Below, piece after piece: positions 35,619 through 43,392 of a stretch of 64,000 nt of DNA (positions are counted from its first letter, which is position 1; every line of letters begins with the position of its first letter). The DNA is taken from positions 248,001-312,000 of the forward strand of contig JAEWYS010000002.1 of NCBI GenBank assembly GCA_023458555.1, in the 5' to 3' direction. The notes beneath the pieces are model-generated. The model had not been told where the DNA came from and did no database searches. It saw only the letters and a program-made list of their open reading frames with translations. The DNA comes from Bacteroidota bacterium (lineage in GTDB: Bacteria > Bacteroidota > Bacteroidia > Cytophagales > Cytophagaceae). Made by a program: the position numbers and the translations under genes.

Positions 35619-36818
35619 CTACATTACATATGTCCCCACAACCACCACAGCAGACAGCACTGTAATAATCAGACCGATCATAAACACCAGATACGACATA
35701 CGCAGCAGACGGTACTTTTTGCGAAGAACCTTGCCCAGATAATACAGATCCTTGATCATATTGCCATACAGCAGATCCTCTTCTTTCATCAGCGTACGGA
35801 CTTCCTCTTCAAAATCACTGATGCTGACCCGGGTATAGTTGCCGAAAAAGAGAATACTGGCATCATTGGCCTTGAACTCCTCGATGCTCGCGATCGCTTT
35901 GGTCACTTTTGGCTTTGCGGAAAGTATGGCAAATATAATGGAGCACAGACTGGTAAGCAGCAGACAGATCACCGGCAAAATAATCATCTGATTGTGTTGC
36001 AGTCCCGAGCCGAAAATCGAAAACCTGGCACCGACCAGGGTAAGCGTAATGGATATGATCAGTGAGTGGATATTGATCATCATATTGGCTTTGCTGTCGG
36101 CAATGGCGCTGAAATTGATATGACTCTTGTACAGGCTCCGGAACATGGTTTCGATACCCCGCTTGGGCTGGGCTTTACTTTTTCCGAGATCCTTCTTTTT
36201 CTGCTCCTGTTTTCGCTCAATCTTAAGTAGGCGTTGTCTTTGCTCCTGAATGTTTTTCTGCAGCTGCTCCCCAAAAAGCCGCTGCGCCTCCTGTGTGTGA
36301 AAATTTTCCGACAACAGAAAATCAAGCTGGGTCCGGGCCCAATCGAGGGAATTGCAATGACGGATATCAAAATTTTCCCATTCGGCACGGAGCAGATCAC
36401 TCTTGATAAAAAAGGAACGCTCTCCGATCTGCGAAATATCCGCGTCACAGAGAATCTGACTGATCAGGCTCCCCGGCGGATCTTCTCTTTTGGTAGCCAG
36501 TATGCATCGGATCACCTCCGCAATATCCGATTCCGAATAGTCACGCTCTTTCAGAAACTGCTCGGCCATACCGGCGCTCCGCTCCTCATGATTGTCGTAG
36601 CCGCTGACATAGCCCGCGTCGTGAAACCAGGCAGCCAGTACCAGATTGTCAAGTTCCCGTCTTTCCAGACTATAGGCTTTGGCGATACGCCTGCAGGTTT
36701 CTACAGTCTCATACGTATGCTGAAAATTGTGGTAAACATATTCATGGGAAAGTTTCTCCTTAAAAAGAGAAAAGATGTGTTCACTTGCCTCCGCCAATAT
36801 CGTCTTCTGAGGTACCAT
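35619..36818 (-). CDS. HD domain plus DUF5706 membrane protein (Pycsar-effector-type)
   Basis: The 399-residue protein has an N-terminal HD phosphohydrolase domain (about 5-160) with H in HNFQHTYETV, the HD pair in AAWFHDAGYV, a further HEERSAG segment and DADISQIGE, the usual metal set. A Lys/Arg/Gln-rich linker (190-220) leads to a DUF5706 domain (about 222-399), starting MFRSLYKSHINFSAIADSKAN, with two hydrophobic hairpin helices (255-300) and a last helix near 378-398. DUF5706 is the membrane domain of PycTM effectors of Pycsar anti-phage systems. HD-DUF5706 fusions are widespread in Bacteroidota, not all of them beside a Pycsar cyclase. The convergent DUF2652 gene is a candidate partner. 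Confidence 0.85.
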   Translation of the reverse strand: MVPQKTILAEASEHIFSLFKEKLSHEYVYHNFQHTYETVETCRRIAKAYSLERRELDNLVLAAWFHDAGYVSGYDNHEERSAGMAEQFLKERDYSESDIAEVIRCILATKREDPPGSLISQILCDADISQIGERSFFIKSDLLRAEWENFDIRHCNSLDWARTQLDFLLSENFHTQEAQRLFGEQLQKNIQEQRQRLLKIERKQEQKKKDLGKSKAQPKRGIETMFRSLYKSHINFSAIADSKANMMINIHSLIISITLTLVGARFSIFGSGLQHNQMIILPVICLLLTSLCSIIFAILSAKPKVTKAIASIEEFKANDASILFFGNYTRVSISDFEEEVRTLMKEEDLLYGNMIKDLYYLGKVLRKKYRLLRMSYLVFMIGLIITVLSAVVVVGTYVM

Positions 36819-36915
36819 GCAAAAACATATAAACTTTGTTCAGACTGAAAAGTTATAGCAGGTAAACCGTTCCCGACAGGGAATGTTCCGGGTAACCGAA
36901 AGCATTTTTTCTGAT

Positions 36916-37725
36916 ATGAGATTTTCCATACTACTGATTATTCTGTTGCAGGCCTGCGCCCCTTCAGGCCCGCCCTCATCTGCCTATCTGCCTTATACAC
37001 TCAACCGGCCCGATCTGCGGTTCAGGCTGCCGGACAAGCTCAGGGAGATTTCCGGAATTACTATGACTAATGATTCACTACTGGCCTGTATTGAAGACAA
37101 TCGAGGTACGATCTATCTGCTTAGTCCCCGCTCCGGACAGATGCTCGACTCCATTGTTTTTTCCGGTCAGGGCGACTTCGAAGACATCGTATATACCGAT
37201 GAAGGATTTTATGTGCTGCGCAGCGACGGTGTGCTCTTTCGTGTCAAAAACCGGCGTGCGACAGAGTACATCACCTTTCTTGGCAAAGACAACGACGCCG
37301 AGGGCATGTGCTATGACCCCGAAGGCCACCGGCTCCTGATCGCTCTCAAGGGTCAGCCTGTCAAAGGTCCCAGGCACCATAAGCAGATCTACGCCTTTGA
37401 TCTGGCCACCCACTGCCTGCTGCCTGATCCGGTTTTTACCCTGACGCCGGCAAGCTTTTCCGGTCTTTCCAACAAGGAGATCCGTTTCAAGCCATCGGGC
37501 ATTGCCCTGCACCCATTATCGGATGAGCTGTACCTGATTTCATCAGCGACCAATATGCTCATCCGTACCGATCGCAAGGGAAGTATAAAAGCGCTTTATC
37601 CGCTGGACAAGCTGCGCTTCGAACAGCCCGAGGGCATTGCCTTCTCCCCGCAGGGCACATTGTTTATCTCCAGCGAAGGCAAAAAAACCGCGCCCTCACT
37701 ACAAATCTTTCCGATGCATGAATAG
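36916..37725 (+). CDS. SdiA-regulated-domain lipoprotein
   Basis: The 269-residue protein begins MRFSILLIILLQACAPS, a lipoprotein signal with a Cys at 13, so it is likely anchored to a membrane. The remainder has repeated beta strands of a propeller: REISGITMTNDSLLACIED, GDFEDIVYTDEGFYVL, DAEGMCYDPEGHRLLIALKG and PEGIAFSPQGTLFISSEGK, as in the SdiA-regulated domain family. Function is unknown; a phytase-like fold is suggested for related proteins. I use ATG at 36916, not the upstream frame start at 36883, because it places the lipobox correctly. Its stop overlaps the next gene's start by 8 bases, so the two are co-translated. Confidence 0.85.
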   Translation: MRFSILLIILLQACAPSGPPSSAYLPYTLNRPDLRFRLPDKLREISGITMTNDSLLACIEDNRGTIYLLSPRSGQMLDSIVFSGQGDFEDIVYTDEGFYVLRSDGVLFRVKNRRATEYITFLGKDNDAEGMCYDPEGHRLLIALKGQPVKGPRHHKQIYAFDLATHCLLPDPVFTLTPASFSGLSNKEIRFKPSGIALHPLSDELYLISSATNMLIRTDRKGSIKALYPLDKLRFEQPEGIAFSPQGTLFISSEGKKTAPSLQIFPMHE

Positions 37726-40700
37726 GATATCGCTATGGATCGTTTTGCTGCCGGCGCTCTGCTCCTGTATGACCAAACGCTACGTAGCCCGGGAGTATAA
37801 ATACTGGCAGGACGAGGTGGCTCCTCCTGAAAACACGATCGGGCATAGTCTTTTTCTGATCGGCGATGTGGGCGACCCCTACAATATGGAGCCCAATCTG
37901 GAGCAGCTCTCCGAAATGATACAGAGAGATACGGCAAGCACTACCGTCTTTCTGGGCGACAATCTGTACCAGAAAGGCATGCCGCCCGAAGGCAATCCGG
38001 AGCGGCCGGAAGCCGAGAAACGCATGGATCGCATACTGGAAACGGTAAAAGACTATCCCGGTAATGTGTTTTTTATACCCGGCAACCACGACTGGGCCTA
38101 TATGGGCAGAGAAGGCTGGGAACGGGTTCTGATACAGGAAACCTATATCGAAGACCGGCTCAACCGTGGCAATACCTTTGTTCCGGACAACGCCTGTCCC
38201 GGACCATTCCGGGTAAGTGTCAGCGACAATATCGTACTCATCTTTCTGGACTCGCAATGGTGGCTGCACAAGCATGCCAAACCCTACGGAGACCCCAGCT
38301 TGTGCAACGCGATCAATTATGAAGACGTGGTGGTACAGCTGCGGGATATCGTCCAGCGCAACAAGGGGCGGCATATCGTAGTCATGGCGCACCATCCGCT
38401 TTTTACCAACGGCAATCACGGGGGCTATTACAACGCGCTGGACCATATATTCCCTTTGCGTATTCTGCAAAACAGCTGGTTTATGTATGTACCGCTTCCG
38501 GTGATCGGTTCACTGTACCCGCTGTTCCGCAAGTTTGGCGGATCGGAGCAGGATCTGCCCAATTATACGTACCAGCAGATGAAAAATGCCTTTATGGAAA
38601 TTTTTTCCGAGCACAAAGACATTATCTATGTGGCAGGCCACGAGCATAGCCTGCAGTATTTCCGGATCGGAAATTTTCACACTATCGTCAGCGGATCGGG
38701 GTGTAAGGTAACCCCGGTGCGCAAAGGCGGACAGGCCGCTTATATTCAGAAAAGCTACGGATTTGTCCGGCTCAACATCTACCAGAATCAGGAAGTATGG
38801 GCTGAGTACTATACCATACAGCCGGGCAGCCGGCAATCTCAGCTTTCTTTCCGTACTCGTCTGTACAGCAAAGAAGAAGTGATGCCGGAAGCCTTTTGTA
38901 CCCTGTCCGAGCAAACATATGCGGACAGTACCGTTTCGGTAGCTGCCGCCCCGGAGCTGGGTGCAGGAAGCATGAAGCGCTGGCTGCTGGGCAGGCAATA
39001 CCGCAGAAGCTGGCAGACACCGGTCAATGTACCGCTGATTGACCTGAGGACGGAAAAAGGTGGTATTATCCCCTACGCGATCGGCGGGGGCAGGCAGACG
39101 CTCAGCCTCCGGTTCAAAAATGTGGATGAGCAGGAATATGTAGCCCGTATGGTAGTCAAAAACAACCGGCCGGAAAAACTCTCATTGTTCAACCTCCGGC
39201 AGACCTTTGTCGACGATCTCCTGCAAGACCAGACCTCGGCTCAGCATCCTTACGGAGCGCTGACCATACCACCTATGGCAGCAGCTATCGGGCTGCTGCA
39301 TACCCGGCCAACGCTCGGCTATATCCCGGCCGACTCCTGTCTGGGCCCCTACCTGAGCCTGTTTGGCAATACACTGGTACTGTTTGAAGAAGATCCGGAC
39401 GAGTCCCACAGCGACGCGGCTCATCTGGGCTATGCCTCCAATATCGTAGGCACGGACAAGCTGCTCCGTGAATTACGTCAGAGCAATAAGCGGCAGGTCG
39501 ATCAGAAGACGCTGGTCAAAGCCCGGCTTTTTGACATGTGGACGGGCGACTGGGACCGGCATGAAAACCAGTTCCGCTGGGCCGAATTTCCGGACCGCAG
39601 CCATGCTACACGTTATGTACCGGTACCGGAAGACAGGGATCAGGTCTATTTCCGTTTCCGGGGCCTGCTGCCCTATCTGGTGAGCCGCCCCTGGGCTGCA
39701 CGCATGCTTCAATCATTCGATTATGATTACGGAGACATTATCGGACTGAATACCACGGCCAGGCGACTGGACCGACGGCTGCTCAGCGAGCTGAATGAAT
39801 CGGACTGGCTGCAAGCAGCGGAACAAATGCGCCAACAGCTCAGCGATCCGGTCATTGAGGAAGGCATCGGACTATTGCCACCGGAAGTTTTCCGGACCGA
39901 CGGGCCGGAGATCATCGGCAAGCTGCAATCCCGCAGAGATAAGCTGCCTTCACTGGCCGCTACCTACTATCGTATCCTGTCCCGCTATGTGGATGTATAC
40001 GGCAGCAATGAAGCAGAGCTTTTTCAGCTTCAATACATGGGCGGTGACTCACTCCGTATACGTATGTTCCGAAAGCCGGCAAGTGGCCAGCCGGACACAA
40101 CGCTGCTGTACCAGCGGATTGTACATGCCGCGGAAACAAAAGAAGTGCGTATTTACGGACTGGGTGGCAACGACTACTATGATCTCTCCGGTGAAAGCCG
40201 CAACAGCCCGCTTATCCGGATCATCAGCGGCAACGGGCTGGACTCGCTCTCCGACAGAAGCCGGATCAAAAGCCCGGGCAGGCATCTGCGGCTGTATGCG
40301 AATGCGGAAAATATCCACCTTGTACAGACCGGGGGTAAAAGTGTACGGGCGCTGCCCGATCCGGATGTCAACGATACGGGTCAGGACCAGTTTTTTTACA
40401 ACTATACGGGACCGGTAGCGGATTTTACTTACAATGAAGGCGATGGTTTCTTTCCGGAAATCGGCGTAGTACACAAGCGCTATAAGTTCCGCTCCAACCC
40501 CTATGGCTCCCGGCACCGGCTTACAGCGGGCTATGCTTCGGCCACCAATTCGTTTAAAGTCAGCTATAGCGGAGACTTCAAAAACATACACCGGCAAAAA
40601 GATCTGCTGGTCCTCTCGGACTTTTTTCTGCCCTATTTTGCCATGAATTATTTTGGTTATGGCAACAGTAGTCCGAAACCGGAAGGCTCCCCGGCACAAT

Positions 40701-41422
40701 ACAGGGTGCAAATGCGTTATGGCATGATCTTCCCGGCTGTAGTACGGCGCTTTACTTCTTTCTTCCAGACAGGTATCGGACCAAAATTGAGCTTTTTTGA
40801 CCTGAGCGACCGCTCCGGCACGCATATTTCGGCCGACTATCTGCCCGCACGCTATTTCGATCCGCAGTGGTATGCAGGCATTAAAGGTTTTTTCCGCATC
40901 GGGGAGACAGACAGTAAGCAAAATCCTACCCGTGGACTGGTTTTTCAGGGAACAGGCGAATACAACCAGGGACTGTACAACGCCCCCCGTCACTATACGC
41001 ATTGGGAATCGGATTTTCGCTTTTACATCAGCCCCAACCTGCCTTTCCAGCTAACCTTTGCCGGTCGCATCGGAGTAGCGATGAATACGGGTCACTTTGC
41101 CTTTTATCAGGCCAACAATCTGGGTGGCACGACCAATCTGCGAGGCTATCAACAGACTCGTTTTACGGGCGACCGCTCTTTTTACCAGAACGCGGAAGTG
41201 CGGGTACAAATACTAACCTTCAACGCGTATATACTCTCCGGAAAGCTGGGTCTGTCGGGATTTGCCGACAACGGCCGGGTCTGGCCCGGTACGGGCAGCT
41301 ACCATCAGGGCTATGGCGGCGGCATCTGGCTGAGTATGCTCAATCAGCTGGTGATATCTTCATATTATGGTCTATCGAAGGAAGGTAATGTGCTGAATGT
41401 ACGGGTTGGGTTTTTGTTTTAG
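37718..41422 (+). CDS. Outer-membrane metallophosphoesterase with kinase-like middle and Omp85-like C-terminal barrel
   Basis: The 1,234-residue protein starts with a signal that may be a lipobox (PALCSC, Cys near 18). A calcineurin-type phosphoesterase domain follows (about 40-330): GDVGD near 49, GDNLYQKG near 80, GNHDW near 122, AHHP near 225 and GHEH near 308, so the two-metal site is complete. The middle (about 455-700) has GGGRQTLSLRFKN..YVARMVVK, like an N-lobe with a Lys, then GDWDRHENQ near 611 and PEDRDQVYF near 640, a kinase-like set (inference). The end (about 905-1234) looks like a BamA/D15-type barrel, closing with repeated Gly/aromatic strands. A middle-length gene of this kind is common in Bacteroidota; the substrate is unknown. 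Start at 37718 because it overlaps the previous stop. Confidence 0.85.
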   Translation: MNRISLWIVLLPALCSCMTKRYVAREYKYWQDEVAPPENTIGHSLFLIGDVGDPYNMEPNLEQLSEMIQRDTASTTVFLGDNLYQKGMPPEGNPERPEAEKRMDRILETVKDYPGNVFFIPGNHDWAYMGREGWERVLIQETYIEDRLNRGNTFVPDNACPGPFRVSVSDNIVLIFLDSQWWLHKHAKPYGDPSLCNAINYEDVVVQLRDIVQRNKGRHIVVMAHHPLFTNGNHGGYYNALDHIFPLRILQNSWFMYVPLPVIGSLYPLFRKFGGSEQDLPNYTYQQMKNAFMEIFSEHKDIIYVAGHEHSLQYFRIGNFHTIVSGSGCKVTPVRKGGQAAYIQKSYGFVRLNIYQNQEVWAEYYTIQPGSRQSQLSFRTRLYSKEEVMPEAFCTLSEQTYADSTVSVAAAPELGAGSMKRWLLGRQYRRSWQTPVNVPLIDLRTEKGGIIPYAIGGGRQTLSLRFKNVDEQEYVARMVVKNNRPEKLSLFNLRQTFVDDLLQDQTSAQHPYGALTIPPMAAAIGLLHTRPTLGYIPADSCLGPYLSLFGNTLVLFEEDPDESHSDAAHLGYASNIVGTDKLLRELRQSNKRQVDQKTLVKARLFDMWTGDWDRHENQFRWAEFPDRSHATRYVPVPEDRDQVYFRFRGLLPYLVSRPWAARMLQSFDYDYGDIIGLNTTARRLDRRLLSELNESDWLQAAEQMRQQLSDPVIEEGIGLLPPEVFRTDGPEIIGKLQSRRDKLPSLAATYYRILSRYVDVYGSNEAELFQLQYMGGDSLRIRMFRKPASGQPDTTLLYQRIVHAAETKEVRIYGLGGNDYYDLSGESRNSPLIRIISGNGLDSLSDRSRIKSPGRHLRLYANAENIHLVQTGGKSVRALPDPDVNDTGQDQFFYNYTGPVADFTYNEGDGFFPEIGVVHKRYKFRSNPYGSRHRLTAGYASATNSFKVSYSGDFKNIHRQKDLLVLSDFFLPYFAMNYFGYGNSSPKPEGSPAQYRVQMRYGMIFPAVVRRFTSFFQTGIGPKLSFFDLSDRSGTHISADYLPARYFDPQWYAGIKGFFRIGETDSKQNPTRGLVFQGTGEYNQGLYNAPRHYTHWESDFRFYISPNLPFQLTFAGRIGVAMNTGHFAFYQANNLGGTTNLRGYQQTRFTGDRSFYQNAEVRVQILTFNAYILSGKLGLSGFADNGRVWPGTGSYHQGYGGGIWLSMLNQLVISSYYGLSKEGNVLNVRVGFLF

Positions 41423-43392
41423 GGGGCTAGTTTCACACAGACAATCTCCCATTCCTCTCTATTTATGTCATTTTGCAAACTATCAAATCGATTTTTATGA
41501 ATAGCAATACACAGCAAATCAGTTGGTCTTGAAAAACCAACGTAAGCCATTTTTGCTGATTGTTTAATTATATCTTGACTGTTTCTGACAGTAGATAATG
41601 TCCCTTCAATAGTTTGTTTTCCAACAAACTGATTTCTTAATCTTTCAGATTCGTAATTCCCATATCCTTTACTGTAAAACGATTCCAAATACAACGTTGC
41701 ACAATGTGTTTGTCCTTTTACCGCATGAACGCTTGTGATTTCAATTTCAAGTCCGTCTGCTTTGTAATAATTTGTCGGTGCTAAAATTTCGGCATTTCCG
41801 GCAGGAATTACCTCATTGTCATTATTGATGAAACTTGAACTTGCAGAAATAGTTTTGTCAAATATTGCAAGCAATGTTGGAACGTATGCTTTTATTCCGT
41901 TCCAAACATCGTCTGTTTTTTCTTGGATTATTTCGATTGACCAATTGTAAAGATTCAAATTAAGTTCGTCATATTTTTGAACGTCTTTTTCGTGAATAAA
42001 GTCAATTAGTTTTTTCTTTGTGTAAAGTCTGTCGTCTGCTGTATTAATATTTTCCAAACGCAAGATTTTTAAGAATGCGTTTAAAATGTTTTTACGCAAA
42101 GGCTCTAATGTTTTCTTTTTCTCGTAAAATAACAAATAACTTTTCAAGTTGTCGTAGTCTTGTTTGGGTTTTCCTTTTTCTTTCTTGAAACCTTTGTGAT
42201 AATCTTCTAATCGTAGTTTTGAGGCATCTTGCCGACTTGTATCGTCTTCTTTCCAATCTGTATTCCAACAAACAACTTTGATTGGTCTTTCAGACTTTTC
42301 AAGCTCGTTGTCTTTTACGATTTGAGCAAAACAAGAAATAATGTTTCCAATGTTTGCAGTATCAAAAACTAATATATGGGGTTTTATAGTACATTCATTT
42401 CTTCCGACAATATCAAAATTTGCATCACTATACAAAGCAAATTTTTTCACAACATCTGCAATTGGTTTGCTTAATCGCTGACTGCCGTTAAGTCTTAAAA
42501 CTGTTGCTCTGTCTTGCCAAACATCTGTTGCTTTTACTGAATTATAGATAGCTTGATTTTTGTCGCCAATTCGTTGGATTTTTGAAACGCTGTTTTCTTC
42601 ATCAAAAAATATTTTTTCCAACAAGTTGTATTGGTGTGTGTCCATATCTTGCATTTCGTCCACAAATACGAAAGAAAAGCGTTTTTGTAAAATGGTTTTG
42701 ACACTCGGAAATTCCTTTAAATACAATTCAGCTAAAAAATAAGCATCATCATAATTCAAAACTCCCGATTGCAAAATTTGCAATTTGATTGTTTTAAAAG
42801 TTTTGTATGTCTGAGAATTGCTATAGCTTCTCAAACTAATTGTTCCGTTCATTCCATTGGTCAAGTTCAAGTCAATATCAAACCGGAAATTCTTAAATAG
42901 ACTTTCAGGGTCGTGTTGCCGATTTAACCAAGTTTTTGCTGCTGAATTTGGAAGACTGTTATATCTTCTTGTTGCAACTTCGTTGTAAATTTCGTGGTCA
43001 ATTCTGTTTGGCTTCTTTTTACACTTATGAATATAATAGGGAATTGCCAAAAACTCATCAACAAACCTTTGTATTGTGCCAATAAAATTTGGATAAGCAA
43101 ACAGTTTCGGGCAATGCTTTTGAATTTTCTCTTTTATCTCGTCAATGGCTGCGTTGGTATGCGATAAAACCAAAATTCCCGAACCGTCTGCAAACGGAAG
43201 TTTGCGTTCTAAAATAACCAACTTTGCAAGTAAAGCCGTTGTTTTTCCACTACCAGGGACGGCTTGTAAATCTATGGTGTTGAAATTGCGAATAAACGCT
43301 TTGCGTTCGTCATCAAACGTTTTGCCCGCAGGTAAAAGCAACTGTTCGGCATATTGAATTTCTTCATCTGTTATATCAATTACTTGCAGCAT
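41419..43392 (-). CDS. gajB: Gabija GajB-like UvrD/Rep-type helicase
   Basis: The 657-residue superfamily 1 helicase-type protein has motif I VPGSGKTT at 45-52, motif Ia-like LVLSHTNAAIDE, motif II FVDEMQDMD (DEMQD in place of DEYQD), motif III GDKNQAIYNS, motif V EITSVHAVKGQTH and motif VI GFSRPTDLLCIAIHK. It lies directly after a gene for an OLD-family nuclease, overlapping it by 17 bases, the defining layout of the Gabija anti-phage system (GajA plus GajB). In that system GajB is activated by DNA ends and triggers GajA. It is longer than the 494-residue B. cereus GajB. Its stop codon overlaps that of the convergent phosphoesterase gene by 3 bases. AT-rich by eye. Confidence 0.85.
   Translation of the reverse strand: MLQVIDITDEEIQYAEQLLLPAGKTFDDERKAFIRNFNTIDLQAVPGSGKTTALLAKLVILERKLPFADGSGILVLSHTNAAIDEIKEKIQKHCPKLFAYPNFIGTIQRFVDEFLAIPYYIHKCKKKPNRIDHEIYNEVATRRYNSLPNSAAKTWLNRQHDPESLFKNFRFDIDLNLTNGMNGTISLRSYSNSQTYKTFKTIKLQILQSGVLNYDDAYFLAELYLKEFPSVKTILQKRFSFVFVDEMQDMDTHQYNLLEKIFFDEENSVSKIQRIGDKNQAIYNSVKATDVWQDRATVLRLNGSQRLSKPIADVVKKFALYSDANFDIVGRNECTIKPHILVFDTANIGNIISCFAQIVKDNELEKSERPIKVVCWNTDWKEDDTSRQDASKLRLEDYHKGFKKEKGKPKQDYDNLKSYLLFYEKKKTLEPLRKNILNAFLKILRLENINTADDRLYTKKKLIDFIHEKDVQKYDELNLNLYNWSIEIIQEKTDDVWNGIKAYVPTLLAIFDKTISASSSFINNDNEVIPAGNAEILAPTNYYKADGLEIEITSVHAVKGQTHCATLYLESFYSKGYGNYESERLRNQFVGKQTIEGTLSTVRNSQDIIKQSAKMAYVGFSRPTDLLCIAIHKNRFDSLQNDINREEWEIVCVKLAP

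Noticed and set aside
40049..41002. 317-codon minus-strand frame opposite the phosphoesterase gene
   Set aside because: It is a shadow frame in a GC-richer gene; no motifs and no start signal.
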